Below are positions 52,658-62,034 of a stretch of 64,000 bases of DNA, one piece after another. The stretch is from Candidatus Nitrosocaldaceae archaeon. GTDB taxonomy: Archaea > Thermoproteota > Nitrososphaeria > Nitrososphaerales > Nitrosocaldaceae. The translations under genes were made by a program, and so were the position numbers. The notes under the pieces are model-generated. The model saw only the letters and a list, made by a program, of their open reading frames with translations. It was not told the origin of the DNA and made no database searches. The stretch spans positions 62,001 through 126,000 of the forward strand of contig BPGC01000002.1 in the NCBI GenBank assembly GCA_026002835.1, read 5' to 3'. How positions within the stretch are numbered: the stretch's first letter is position 1; every line of letters starts with the position of its first letter.

Positions 52658-54693
52658 GTTCTCTTATAATATCCAGCCTTCGTCTCATATATCACTCCTT
52701 CTCTGTTCATCCTATCTATCAACTCATTTGCTTCATCCTCGCTAAACCTTCCAGTCTTTACTAACTCCTCAACCAATTTCTCCCTCTCTACAGATTCATC
52801 CTCTGGACCAGCTAACGCTTTGAATATATCGAAGAATAACTGTCTTTTACTTCTCTCACTTTGAGGCATACCATGAAGAACTCCTAGATCTACTTTTCCA
52901 GTCTTTACATCGACTCCTACAGTATTTAACATCTTATTGAATAGATAGATTGCTCTCTCTGCATCACTAGCATCGACTACCTCCTTTAGCAATAACCTTG
53001 CTCTAGCAGATGCTAACCTTATCAACGCTTCTAATTGTCTAGGCGTTACAGTTATCATACCTTCAGAGTCTACATTCCTCATCTGTAGATAATATTCAAA
53101 TATCTTATCTTCAGCCTCTTTACTCAATACTGGATTTATCCTTTTAGCATATGCTAGATATTTGCTTAACATATCTATGCTTAAAATTGGTTCATATTCA
53201 TATGAGCCTCTTCTATACAAGCCGAGAATATGCCTAGCGATATTGGAGTCATACTCTTTATTCGGTTCATCTCTAATAGCAAATATTAGATCAAATCTTG
53301 TTAATAATGGGATTGGCAGGTTAACATTCTCTGTAATATTTCTATAAGGATCATATTTTCCTAACAATGGGTTTGCTGCAGCTAAAATGCTTGTCCTAGC
53401 ATTTAGAGTAGCAACTATACCTCCCTTTGCTACTGAACACGATTGTTGCTCCATAACTTCATGTAAAGCACTTCTATCCTCTGGTCTAAGTTTATCAAAC
53501 TCATCAATACATACTAAACCTTGATCTCCTAATACTACCGCGCCAGCCTCAAGCATCATCATACCGCTCTTATCTCTAATCACAGCTGCTGTCAAACCAG
53601 CTGCTGTAGAGCCTCTTCCAGATGTGTATAATCCTCTTGGTGCTACTCTAGCAGTATATTTCAATAATTCGCTCTTTGCTATACCAGGATCTCCTACTAG
53701 CAATATATTGATATCTCCTCTCATCTTTGTTCCATCTTCCAACTCTCTTTGCGGAGCTCCTACAATCAATAACAATATCGCTTCCTTGACTATATCATGC
53801 CCATATACATGAGGTGCCATAGATGCTATTAGTCTTTCATAAGCATTTGGTTGGTTAGCAAACCTTCTTATCTGCTTCTCATCATCTTTAGTTATAACAA
53901 ACTTCTCATTGGTCCTTATCTCAGTATCTCCAATTCTTGCCCCAGCAAACTCTATATTATTTCCATCTAACTTTATCCTATAGAATAGATTTGTCTTACT
54001 CTCGATATCTTGCTCAGCTCTAACTATGCCAGTTAATATTATTCTATCGCCAGGTCTAGCATTATCTACTAGATCATTTGTCAATTTTACATCAGAATAA
54101 TGGGGTAATTGACCAGGAGGTAGATCCTCTGGCAACTCTTGTAATCTTATTAACTGTAAATTTGTGAATACGCTTTTATTTGGATCTACTTCTATACTTT
54201 CATTACACTCTGGACATCTTTTTATATTACCTTCTACTACTCCGCTATGCCCTTTTATGCATCTATATGCTAGTTTAGTTAGGAATGGTTTAACCTCTGA
54301 TGCTCTAACTACCATTCCAGCAACACTAACCAACTTTCCTATCATACTAGCATCTACATTCCTAATTGGAATCTTAATAGGATAATTCCCAATCCTTACT
54401 CTGATCTCTTCTTTGATCTTCTCAGCATAATCTGGATCTGTTATTTTTAATACTTGGTATACTGCCTCTTTTAGAGAGGCTAGAGTATTATCTGGATCAT
54501 CTGTCAATTTATAAGCTATTGTTTGATTGAATAGAACAAGATCATGATGATCAATAACTATATATTTTTGATCTTTAACCTTCATGCTTGCTATTCTTTC
54601 TCTATACTTGAACCTTCCTTCCTTATTCCTAAATCCTTTTAGGAACTCTTCAAGTTCCTCTATCTCTTTTCCTCTAGTCTTTAATATACTCAT
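52654..54693 (-). CDS. mcm: Replicative minichromosome maintenance helicase MCM
   Basis: 679 residues. The N-terminal domain has the zinc site in YRCIKGHSGVVEGNIKRCPEC; the AAA+ core shows Walker A GDPGIAKSE (about residue 325), Walker B CIDEFDK and the arginine finger LLTRFDLIF. A C-terminal winged helix follows (EREKLVEELVKTGRFSEDEANELIDRM). It is the motor of the archaeal replisome and works with GINS, whose gene overlaps it by 4 bases. No intein. Confidence 0.97.
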   Translation of the reverse strand: MSILKTRGKEIEELEEFLKGFRNKEGRFKYRERIASMKVKDQKYIVIDHHDLVLFNQTIAYKLTDDPDNTLASLKEAVYQVLKITDPDYAEKIKEEIRVRIGNYPIKIPIRNVDASMIGKLVSVAGMVVRASEVKPFLTKLAYRCIKGHSGVVEGNIKRCPECNESIEVDPNKSVFTNLQLIRLQELPEDLPPGQLPHYSDVKLTNDLVDNARPGDRIILTGIVRAEQDIESKTNLFYRIKLDGNNIEFAGARIGDTEIRTNEKFVITKDDEKQIRRFANQPNAYERLIASMAPHVYGHDIVKEAILLLIVGAPQRELEDGTKMRGDINILLVGDPGIAKSELLKYTARVAPRGLYTSGRGSTAAGLTAAVIRDKSGMMMLEAGAVVLGDQGLVCIDEFDKLRPEDRSALHEVMEQQSCSVAKGGIVATLNARTSILAAANPLLGKYDPYRNITENVNLPIPLLTRFDLIFAIRDEPNKEYDSNIARHILGLYRRGSYEYEPILSIDMLSKYLAYAKRINPVLSKEAEDKIFEYYLQMRNVDSEGMITVTPRQLEALIRLASARARLLLKEVVDASDAERAIYLFNKMLNTVGVDVKTGKVDLGVLHGMPQSERSKRQLFFDIFKALAGPEDESVEREKLVEELVKTGRFSEDEANELIDRMNREGVIYETKAGYYKRT

Positions 54694-55181
54694 CTTATAA
54701 CACTATCCTTAAACTCATTAATAGCTTTATACATTGAATTAAAAAGTATTTTTTCCTCAATTGTCAACTTTTGTTCAAGTTCTGGAGTTAGGCTAGTAGA
54801 TTTGACCATATCCAATATTTTCCTGAGTCTTATATCTAATAGATCATGTAGATACATTATCAATTTCTCTCTCTCATTTTCTTTAATATCTTCTATGAAT
54901 TTGTTAACTTTTATATAAAAATCTGGTTTTAATTGCGTCAATTGATCTGAACCAGTTATCTTCTCTCTACTTAATGCTCTTGTCAATTCTATACTCATAT
55001 CTTGTTCATTGATCTCTACCAAATTACTATCTTTTAATATATAAGCTAACCATCTAGGTATAAGATTTGTATCATCTTGTTTAGAATTTATATTAATATC
55101 AAATATATTTACATTAACATTAGTAAGAAATCTAACTCTGACATCCTCTAGCATATATCCTATCTCATATGCTTTACGCAT
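54690..55181 (-). CDS. gins23: GINS complex subunit 23
   Basis: 163 residues. A small strand-rich B domain comes first (VRVRFLTNVNVNIFD, ending PRWLAYILKDSNLVEI), followed by the helical A domain. This order marks GINS23 (PSF2/PSF3-like) rather than GINS51 (A before B). The family connects MCM to the primase/Cdc45-like RecJ in the CMG helicase. The gene is first of the leftward replication operon GINS23-MCM-Hel308, and the partner GINS51 is not seen here. Sequence similarity is low, so the call rests on domain order and linkage. Confidence 0.84.
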   Translation of the reverse strand: MRKAYEIGYMLEDVRVRFLTNVNVNIFDININSKQDDTNLIPRWLAYILKDSNLVEINEQDMSIELTRALSREKITGSDQLTQLKPDFYIKVNKFIEDIKENEREKLIMYLHDLLDIRLRKILDMVKSTSLTPELEQKLTIEEKILFNSMYKAINEFKDSVIR

Positions 55182-55254
55182 AAGGATCAGATCATAAAAT
55201 CCATACTTAATTCTTTACCAAATCTTATTATAAAGGCATGATAGAATTTATCAT
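55182..55254. promoter_or_regulatory. Divergent promoter region between GINS23 and aIF2-beta operons
   Basis: The 73-base gap holds a rightward TATA box tattataaa (55226-55234) about 25 bases before the aIF2-beta ATG, implying a leaderless mRNA. The leftward GINS23 box is weaker (a taagtat-like run). Replication and translation operons start back to back here, so both may respond to growth. Confidence 0.5.
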
Positions 55255-55671
55255 ATGCCATTAGAGTATGAAGAATTGCTTAATAGGTTGGAAGGAAAGA
55301 TAAAGAGGCAAGCTAGTAAGAGCGCTAGATTTGAATTGCCAGTTCCAGATGTTATCTGGGTTGGAAATAAGACAATATTAAGAAATTTTGCTGAATTTGC
55401 TAAAGTATTACATAGAGAACAGGATAAGATATTATTATTCTTAGCTAAAGAATTAGGTTCTCCAGGTCAGATTGCTGATAATAGAGCTATCTTTGTTGGT
55501 AAATGGGATCAGAATATATTCAAGAATTTGTTCGATGTATATGTGAAAGATTATGTATTATGTCCAGTATGTAATAGTCCAGATACAAGCATAACAAAAG
55601 AGAAACGTTTAACATTCCTAGTATGTGATGCATGTGGAGCAAAATCGTCAGTCAAGAAGACTTATGTCTGA
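55255..55671 (+). CDS. eif2b: Translation initiation factor aIF2, beta subunit
   Basis: 138 residues. The core is the aIF2-beta alpha/beta domain with RNFAEFAKVLHREQDKILLFLAKELGSPG, and the C-terminus has two CxxC pairs (CPVC and CDAC) of the zinc ribbon. Together with the alpha and gamma subunits it brings Met-tRNA to the ribosome; those genes are elsewhere. A short helix at the N-terminus contacts the gamma subunit. It leads the rightward operon that runs to Top6A and overlaps the DUF424 gene by 8 bases. Confidence 0.96.
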   Translation: MPLEYEELLNRLEGKIKRQASKSARFELPVPDVIWVGNKTILRNFAEFAKVLHREQDKILLFLAKELGSPGQIADNRAIFVGKWDQNIFKNLFDVYVKDYVLCPVCNSPDTSITKEKRLTFLVCDACGAKSSVKKTYV

Positions 55672-55978
55672 AGAGTATGCAGTAAGGAAGATGCTTTATA
55701 AAGGTTCGCTAATGGTTAATATATGTGATAAAGAGTTGTTGGGTAGAACGTTAAAGGAAGGAGAGTTAGAAGTTAATATAAGCAAAGATTATTTCTATGA
55801 GCAGTTGATGGATAAAGAAGGGATCATAGCCTTGCTTAAAGAATGCTCGATAGCGAATCTAGTTGGAGAAAAGACAATAGAGAATGCGTTAAGACTAAAA
55901 TTGGCATCTGAACTCAGTATAAGAAGGATAGATAACGTTCCATTCCTTATGATCTTCAAGTTTACTAGCGGTTATTAA
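55664..55978 (+). CDS. DUF424 family protein
   Basis: 104 residues from the ATG at 55664, overlapping the aIF2-beta stop by 8 bases. YKGSLMVNICDKELLGRTLKEGELEVNISKDYF and the IANLVGEKTIENALRL block match DUF424, an archaeal protein typically next to aIF2-beta. It probably is a small RNA- or ribosome-associated protein; its role has not been shown by sequence. An ATG at 55625 in the same frame would be an antisense-type extension within the aIF2-beta gene and is less likely. Confidence 0.87.
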   Translation: MSEEYAVRKMLYKGSLMVNICDKELLGRTLKEGELEVNISKDYFYEQLMDKEGIIALLKECSIANLVGEKTIENALRLKLASELSIRRIDNVPFLMIFKFTSGY

Positions 55979-56079
55979 TAACCTTTATTGTATAATAATG
56001 ATAATTTAGATTATAGATTTTCCATATTATCGTTTAGGCTATTGGAAATATTAATATGTGTTAATATGGAAGTAATCAT

Positions 56080-56391
56080 ATGGGTAAGAGAAAAGTATTA
56101 AGTGAATCAGAGCTTAAAGAGTTAGTATTACCTCAAGAAGGAGAGATACTTGGTAGGGTTATCAAATTACTTGGTAGTGATCATATATTAGTAAAATGTG
56201 TTGATGGTAAAACAAGATTATCTAGGATTAGAGGTAAACTGAAGAGGAAGATCTGGGTTAGAGACAACGATGTGGTGCTGGTAGCACCATGGGATTTCAA
56301 GAGTGATGAAAGGGCTGATATAGTATGGAGATATACACTTGCACAAGTCGATTGGTTAAAGAATAACGGATATCTACCAAAAGATTTCTAG
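56080..56391 (+). CDS. eif1A: Translation initiation factor aIF1A
   Basis: 103 residues, OB-fold. GEILGRVIKLLGSDHILVKCVDGKTRLSRIRGKLKRKIWVRDNDVVLV, read in order, is the conserved core that binds the A site of the small subunit and aids scanning and mRNA binding. The 101 bases upstream hold a possible leader or separate promoter. It is followed by RIO1 after 7 bases. Confidence 0.96.
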   Translation: MGKRKVLSESELKELVLPQEGEILGRVIKLLGSDHILVKCVDGKTRLSRIRGKLKRKIWVRDNDVVLVAPWDFKSDERADIVWRYTLAQVDWLKNNGYLPKDF

Positions 56392-56398
56392 ATAAGAT

Positions 56399-57178
56399 AT
56401 GGAAGAAGATATATCTGAAAAGATTAGCAAGAAACTTGCTAAAGATATCTATAGATATGAACGAGAACAGAGATACAAGATACATGATAAGGATGAAAAG
56501 GAGACTATAGAAGAAGTATTTGATAAACATACATTGCTAACGCTTTATAAGATAATCAATCGTGGTATAATAGATCAGTTGTATGGAGTAATAGATGCTG
56601 GCAAAGAGTCTAGAGTATATCTTGGCATAAAAGGTGATCAAAAGTTAGCAGTAAAGATCTTTCTTGTATCAACTGCAGAATTTAAGAAAAGATTACAATA
56701 TATTTTAGGAGATCCTAGATTTAAATCTATAAAGAAAGGCATGAGAAATCTAGTAAATATATGGGTTAGGAAAGAGTATGTTAACTTAAAGACTGCATAT
56801 GAGCATAACGTTCCAGTCCCAAAGCCTATATATCATAAAGATAATATCTTGATAATGGAGTTTATTGGTAATGATAATAGAGCTCCTACTTTGAATGAAT
56901 GTAGAGATATTACTAACGAGCATTATGAACAAGTTATTGATGCTATAAGATTGTTATATAAAGCAGGATTGGTTCATGCAGATCTATCAGAATTCAATAT
57001 ATTCATGCATAATGATAAGATAATATTATTTGATTTCGGTTCTGCAGTAGAACTCGCACATCCAAATTCAGAATATTTTCTTACTAGAGATATAAATAAT
57101 ATTAATAGATTCTTCTCAAAGCATGGTATTAATGTCTATAACATAGATGATATATTGAAACGGGTGAAGAGCGTATGA
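56399..57178 (+). CDS. rio1: RIO1-type atypical serine kinase
   Basis: 259 residues. The P-loop-like VIDAGKESRVYLG (about 75), the catalytic loop HADLSEFNIF (about 195) and DFG-type FDFGSAV match RIO kinases, with the metal-binding Asp in the last. It acts in 40S/30S subunit maturation; the next gene encodes the KH protein (Pno1/Dim2 type) that works in the same step, with a 4-base overlap. The order RIO1 then KH is conserved in archaea. Confidence 0.95.
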   Translation: MEEDISEKISKKLAKDIYRYEREQRYKIHDKDEKETIEEVFDKHTLLTLYKIINRGIIDQLYGVIDAGKESRVYLGIKGDQKLAVKIFLVSTAEFKKRLQYILGDPRFKSIKKGMRNLVNIWVRKEYVNLKTAYEHNVPVPKPIYHKDNILIMEFIGNDNRAPTLNECRDITNEHYEQVIDAIRLLYKAGLVHADLSEFNIFMHNDKIILFDFGSAVELAHPNSEYFLTRDINNINRFFSKHGINVYNIDDILKRVKSV

Positions 57179-57741
57179 GTTTTGAACAGCATATAAAGAT
57201 ACCATTGGATAGAGTTGGTGTATTGATAGGTAAGGATGGAAGAGTTAAAGAGATGATAGAGAAGAGTTGTGGTGTGAGATTGGATATAGATAGCGAACAT
57301 GGTGAAGTTACAATAAAAGGTAATGCACCAATAGATAAGATGGAGCCATTTAAAGCAGTAGAGTTAGTTACTGCGATAGCTAGAGGCTTCTCACCAGATA
57401 GAGCAAAGAGATTGTTGGAAGAAGATGTTATATTGCAAGTAATAGATCTAAAAGAGTATGCTGGTAAATCTAGAAATGCATTAGAAAGAATAAAAGGAAG
57501 GATAATAGGAAGTAATGGTAAAGCTAGGAGATTGATTGAAGAATTGTCAGAAGCATATATATCAATTCATGGGCATTATGTAGCAATAATAGGTAAACCA
57601 GAAGAGGTAAAACTTGCCACTGATGCGATAACAAAACTTGCTAGCGGTAGTATGCATAAATCTGTTTATAATATGTTAGAAAGTGCTAGAAGAAAAGCAA
57701 AGATGGAGAGATTAAAGTTATGGGAGGATAGATATGAGTAA
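57175..57741 (+). CDS. KH-domain ribosome-assembly protein (Pno1/Dim2-like)
   Basis: 188 residues with two KH domains. KH1 shows GVLIGKDGRVKEMIE and KH2 the RIIGSNGKARRLIEELSEAYISIHGHYVAIIG signature. The archaeal Dim2-type protein binds pre-16S rRNA and its 3' end. It overlaps RIO1 by 4 bases and Top6B by 8, so it connects ribosome assembly with the topoisomerase genes. Confidence 0.94.
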   Translation: MSFEQHIKIPLDRVGVLIGKDGRVKEMIEKSCGVRLDIDSEHGEVTIKGNAPIDKMEPFKAVELVTAIARGFSPDRAKRLLEEDVILQVIDLKEYAGKSRNALERIKGRIIGSNGKARRLIEELSEAYISIHGHYVAIIGKPEEVKLATDAITKLASGSMHKSVYNMLESARRKAKMERLKLWEDRYE

Positions 57742-59566
57742 AGCAAAGTTTAGTGAGATATCTCCATCAGAATTCTTTTATAGGAATAGAGATCTAGCAG
57801 GATTTACTAATCCTACTAGAGCGTTATATATGACTATAAGAGAACTTGTTGAGAATTCGCTAGATGCTTGTGATCATAATAAGATCTTGCCAGATATTCA
57901 TGTATCAATAAAAGCTGTTAATGAAGGGCAAGATCCTAAGCATTATATAGTTACTGTCAAAGATAACGGTCCTGGCATTCCTCCAGAACATGTTCCTAAA
58001 GCATTTGGTAAAGTATTGTATGGAACAAAGTTTACGCTAAGACAGGCAAGAGGAATGTTTGGATTAGGAGCCACTATGGCTATACTTTATGGTCAGATAA
58101 CAACTAATCAACCAGTTAAGATAGTTAGCGCTCACAATAGCAAATTATACAAGTATAGTATGCTATTAGATATACAGAGAAATCGACCTATAATATTAAG
58201 CAAAGAGGTTAATAAGATAGATAATGGTGAGAAAGGTTTGCAGATCAGTGTTACATTAGAAGGTGATTTCAGCAAATCGCAACAAAAGATCAGAGATTAT
58301 ATAGCACAAACAGCATTAATAACACCATATGCTAATATTACTTTAGAAGATCCTCATGGCGGAAAGATTGAATATAAGAGGATTACAGATTATATTCCTC
58401 CATCTCCAATAGAAGTTCAACCCCATCCAGCTGGTATAGATGTTGAAACACTGAGAAGGTTAATAAACAAAGATCTAAATCTGATATCATACTTTACCGA
58501 TGAAATTAAGGATAAGGTTAAGAAAGAACTAAATGCAAGATCTAATCAGAGTGCTAATACTTTAGCAGATCTAGCAAAGAAGAGATGGGATAGATTGTCT
58601 AGAGATGTTAAACTGATCTCATCTATAGCAGTCTTATTAGATATGAATCTGGATGAGTTAGACAAGATTAGAATAGATAAGATCGATCCTAACAATAAAG
58701 AGATCTCTTATGTAATGCTGAATGATGAGAGTTATCATACAAAAAAGTTGAAGAATATTAAACCGTTCTACAGTTATCTATTATCAACAGTTCAAGGAGA
58801 TGATCTAGTAACATTCTTAGTGAAGAACTTCCAGAGAGTTGGTGAGAATACGGCAAAGAAATTCTTAACATATGCAAAATTCAAGAATAAGAATGTTGGA
58901 ATGTTAACTAATGAAGAGATAGTCATGCTTGCTGAAGCTATGCAGCGATATCCAGGTTTTTTACCTCCAGATGCAAGTTGTCTATCTCCATTAGGAGCAA
59001 AGTTCTTAGAAACGAGCATTAAAGCTATGTTTGAACCAGAGTTTGTTGCTACCATACAAAGACCAGCGTCTGCATACTCTGGCTTTCCATTCATAGTTGA
59101 GATAGGAATAGCTTATGGCGGTTCAATAAAGAATAATAGTATAAAGTTATATAGATTTGCTAATAGAATTCCGTTACTCTATGATGAAGGTTCAGATATC
59201 TCATGGAAGGTCATTAAAGAGATAGATTGGAAGAGATATAAGATATCGTTAGAATCTCCATTAATAATAGTAACTCATCTCTGCTCTACTAAAGTTCCAT
59301 ACAAGACAGTTGGTAAAGAATACATTGCCGATAGACCTGAGATAGAGTATGAATTGAAGAATGGCTTGAGATTCCTTGCTAGAAAATTATTCTTACATCT
59401 ATCAAAGAAGAAGCATGCTGAGATTGCTAAGAAGCGAGCTAATCTATACTCAAAGTATCTTCCATTACTAGCAGAGTTTGCAAAAGATTTAGCAAATGCT
59501 AAGAGGTTACCTAAATATGAACGATTGGTAAAGATAGGTAATGAGTATGAAGAGGAAGAAGGCTAA
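57734..59566 (+). CDS. top6B: Type II DNA topoisomerase VI subunit B
   Basis: 610 residues, longer than many (about 530) because of internal insertions and a long basic end. GHKL ATPase motifs: ELVENSLDACD, KDNGPGIP, ARGMFGLGATMA. The transducer domain and a coiled C-terminus follow. It powers DNA strand passage with subunit A, whose start lies 26 bases before this stop. Confidence 0.96.
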   Translation: MSKAKFSEISPSEFFYRNRDLAGFTNPTRALYMTIRELVENSLDACDHNKILPDIHVSIKAVNEGQDPKHYIVTVKDNGPGIPPEHVPKAFGKVLYGTKFTLRQARGMFGLGATMAILYGQITTNQPVKIVSAHNSKLYKYSMLLDIQRNRPIILSKEVNKIDNGEKGLQISVTLEGDFSKSQQKIRDYIAQTALITPYANITLEDPHGGKIEYKRITDYIPPSPIEVQPHPAGIDVETLRRLINKDLNLISYFTDEIKDKVKKELNARSNQSANTLADLAKKRWDRLSRDVKLISSIAVLLDMNLDELDKIRIDKIDPNNKEISYVMLNDESYHTKKLKNIKPFYSYLLSTVQGDDLVTFLVKNFQRVGENTAKKFLTYAKFKNKNVGMLTNEEIVMLAEAMQRYPGFLPPDASCLSPLGAKFLETSIKAMFEPEFVATIQRPASAYSGFPFIVEIGIAYGGSIKNNSIKLYRFANRIPLLYDEGSDISWKVIKEIDWKRYKISLESPLIIVTHLCSTKVPYKTVGKEYIADRPEIEYELKNGLRFLARKLFLHLSKKKHAEIAKKRANLYSKYLPLLAEFAKDLANAKRLPKYERLVKIGNEYEEEEG

Positions 59567-60659
59567 GAAGCGAGTAGCAAAAGAGAGTGCAAAAGCTAGA
59601 AAGGAGAAGGTTAAAGAACTGCTTACTGCTTTAGGAACTAGAGTGTATAATGATCTCGATAATCAAAGATTTCCAGAGATATCAATTCCTAGCAGATCTG
59701 TTAGTAATATTGTATATGATAAAAAGTTAAGACAGTATATTCTAGGAAATGCTGTAATAAAGAGATCTACAAAGAATATGAGACACTTGAGATCGTTTAC
59801 ACAATTGATATGGCTAGCATTCTTTGTTAACAAATTGGTTAATGAAGGAAAGACATCAACGTTGAGAGATATATATTACTCATCACAAGCATTCAGTGTT
59901 GATTTCGAAGATCAGCCAGAATCTGATCATATAATAACCGATCTAGAAGCTGTTTTAGCATTCGCTAGAGAAGATTTCAACATATATCCAGAAGAGAGAA
60001 GTAGCATATTCGGAGATCTAACTATCGAATATACAGTAAGAGGTTACGAGGGAAGAAGGCTAAATCTATCAGATCATCCAGATGGTTATCTTATTGGACC
60101 AAGCCTTAGTAGTGCTGATTTTGTAGATACAAGTGCTGAGATGGTTTTGGCTGTAGAGAAAGGAGGTATATTTACAAGATTTGTAGAAGAGAATGTTCAT
60201 AAAAAGTTTAAAGCATTAATCGTTGATACTGCTGGACAACCTCCTAGATCAACGAGATATCTATTAAGAAGGTTACATGAAGAACTGGGCTTAGATGTAT
60301 ACATTCTAGCAGATGGTGATGTATATGGAGAGCATATAGCTATGGTTATCAAGTCTGGTTCTGCAAATGCTGCTCATCTAAGAGAGTTAACCGTGCCAGA
60401 TGCTAAATGGATCGGTGTTTGGGCTAGCGATATTCAGAAGTATAAATTACCAACTGATCCTATGACTGAAGCAGATATAAAGAGATGTCATGAACTAAAG
60501 AACGATCCTAGATATCAGTCAGATATATGGCAGAGAGAATTGGATGTATTCTTGAAGATGAAGAGGAAGAGTGAGTTAGAGGCATTTGCAAAATATGGAT
60601 TAACAAAGATTACCGATGATTATCTCCCAGAAAAGTTAGAGATCGCTAAGAGCTTATAA
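59541..60659 (+). CDS. top6A: DNA topoisomerase VI subunit A
   Basis: 372 residues, Spo11-like. The cleavage tyrosine is in LRDIYYSSQ and the Toprim acidic residues in EKGGIF and DGDVYGEHI. The lysine-rich N-terminus (MKRKKAKKRVAK) is an archaeal addition. Two close starts, ATG 59541 and 59547, are available. It makes transient double breaks to relax and decatenate DNA. It is the last gene of the operon and overlaps the convergent Hsp20-like gene by 6 bases. Confidence 0.96.
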   Translation: MSMKRKKAKKRVAKESAKARKEKVKELLTALGTRVYNDLDNQRFPEISIPSRSVSNIVYDKKLRQYILGNAVIKRSTKNMRHLRSFTQLIWLAFFVNKLVNEGKTSTLRDIYYSSQAFSVDFEDQPESDHIITDLEAVLAFAREDFNIYPEERSSIFGDLTIEYTVRGYEGRRLNLSDHPDGYLIGPSLSSADFVDTSAEMVLAVEKGGIFTRFVEENVHKKFKALIVDTAGQPPRSTRYLLRRLHEELGLDVYILADGDVYGEHIAMVIKSGSANAAHLRELTVPDAKWIGVWASDIQKYKLPTDPMTEADIKRCHELKNDPRYQSDIWQRELDVFLKMKRKSELEAFAKYGLTKITDDYLPEKLEIAKSL

Positions 60660-61133
60660 CTTTTTTATCTTTAATGTTAATATACCATTTCTATACCTAA
60701 ACTCTGCTATACCCATATCTTCAGAAACATCTAATGGCACTTCTTTGAAGAATCCTTGACCTCCTCTTATGTGCAACACCCCATTTACTAGTCTAACACT
60801 AACAGCCTCTTCTGGTCCAGGAACTTCAGCAACAAATACAAGTTCATTATCACCTTTAATAAGATCATAAACCCAGCTCTTAGCTTCTTGTATCTGTTCT
60901 GGCATGTATCTTGGCTTCTCTCTTTCTACTCTAGCCATCCTCTTCAAATATATAGCCCAATAAATAACAGCAAAAGATGCAATACTAACTAGAACAAACC
61001 CAGCAAATCCATAATTCGCTCTAGCCAAAAATACATACATTACTCCTATAAACAGTAGCAATAATATTATTACCACAAACTCGGTAGGACCTTGATATGT
61101 ATACTTTTTGGTATATCTTGCTAATCCAACCAC
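60654..61133 (-). CDS. Membrane-anchored Hsp20/alpha-crystallin-like protein
   Basis: 159 residues. Two membrane helices (about 19-37 and 43-63) precede a soluble domain from about 90. That part has VFVAEVPGPEEAVSVRLVNGVLHIRG and YRNGILTLKIKKL, which follow the beta-strand order of an alpha-crystallin domain, including its A-x-x-x-N-G-I-L-x-I-x closing strand. A membrane-bound small heat-shock domain facing the cytoplasm is unusual. It may protect membrane or division proteins; this is inference. It is divergent from the neighbour at 61217. Confidence 0.72.
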   Translation of the reverse strand: MVGLARYTKKYTYQGPTEFVVIILLLLFIGVMYVFLARANYGFAGFVLVSIASFAVIYWAIYLKRMARVEREKPRYMPEQIQEAKSWVYDLIKGDNELVFVAEVPGPEEAVSVRLVNGVLHIRGGQGFFKEVPLDVSEDMGIAEFRYRNGILTLKIKKL

Positions 61134-61216
61134 CTCTTAGTATAATGATAACAATTCATATTTATAAATCCTTATCTATCTCAAAGATTAAATTTAGTGG
61201 TATATATGCTAATTAT

Positions 61217-61420
61217 ATGAGCAAGATTCCAGTATCGAAAGGTTACCTAACTAGCATAATTATGGCATTAATAAATAGCATTCCAGCATTAGCAACATTC
61301 TTCATAGTTAGAAGCATTACAAACGATCTTATAATGTCAATAGTTATTAGCAGCATAGTCTTTATAATTGCTATAGGGTTTTCTGTAAAGATTGCAAAGA
61401 ATATGTTACGGAAAAGTTAA
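61217..61420 (+). CDS. Small two-helix membrane protein
   Basis: 67 residues from the ATG at 61217 (the frame is open further upstream, but that part overlaps the divergent gene's promoter). Two membrane helices (about 11-30 and 37-56) are flanked by KIPVSKG and a basic KIAKNMLRKS end, so both termini face the cytoplasm. It abuts the UbiX stop (convergent, no gap). No family recognised. Confidence 0.52.
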   Translation: MSKIPVSKGYLTSIIMALINSIPALATFFIVRSITNDLIMSIVISSIVFIIAIGFSVKIAKNMLRKS

Positions 61421-61990
61421 TTATTCTACAACCTCTTCTCCCTTCCATCTCTCAAATATCTCATGTTCAATACCAAATTGATCTAAGATCTTCCCTACTA
61501 TATGATTCAATAATTCATCAATGCTTTTAGGTTTATGATAAAATCCAGGCATGGCTGGCAATATTATAATTCCTAATCTAGCAAGTTTAAGCATATTCTC
61601 TAGATGTATTGCAGTTAATGGTGTTTCTCTTGGAACTAGAACTAACTTTCTTCCTTCCTTTATGCTAACAGTAGCAGCTCTAGTTATAAGATTATCGTCA
61701 TATCCATTAGCAATACTTGCTAAAGTTTTCATACTACAAGGAATTATAACCATACCATCAGTCTTGAACGAACCGCTTGAAGGAGCAGATGCTAAATTAT
61801 CATTATCATAAACTTTGTTAGCAAGTCTTGTTACATAGTCAATACTTTTATCTGTTTCTAGCCTGATACACTCTTTAGCCCATCTACTTATTATAAGATG
61901 CGTATCTATCTTTAATGTGTGTAATACTTCTAGCAATCTTATAGCATAGATAACTCCAGAACCACCACTAACCCCTATTATTAGCCTCAT
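61421..61990 (-). CDS. ubiX: Flavin prenyltransferase UbiX
   Basis: 189 residues from the ATG at 61990. GVSGGSGVIYAIRLLE is the FMN loop, CSMKTLASIANGYDDNLITRAATVSIKEGRKLVLVPRETPLTAIHLENM is the family's active block and PGFYHKPKSIDELLNHIVGKILDQFGI its end. It attaches a dimethylallyl group to FMN to make the cofactor of UbiD-type decarboxylases; UbiD is not in this window. An upstream CTG-like extension in frame is unlikely. Confidence 0.94.
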   Translation of the reverse strand: MRLIIGVSGGSGVIYAIRLLEVLHTLKIDTHLIISRWAKECIRLETDKSIDYVTRLANKVYDNDNLASAPSSGSFKTDGMVIIPCSMKTLASIANGYDDNLITRAATVSIKEGRKLVLVPRETPLTAIHLENMLKLARLGIIILPAMPGFYHKPKSIDELLNHIVGKILDQFGIEHEIFERWKGEEVVE

Positions 61991-62034
61991 ACATAGCCTT
62001 AACATTAAATATATTTAATACCTTCTTATCTATT

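Noticed and set aside
59541..59566. Frameshift or fusion between Top6B and Top6A
   Set aside because: A 26-base overlap with independent start and stop codons is ordinary operon packing, and both proteins are complete.
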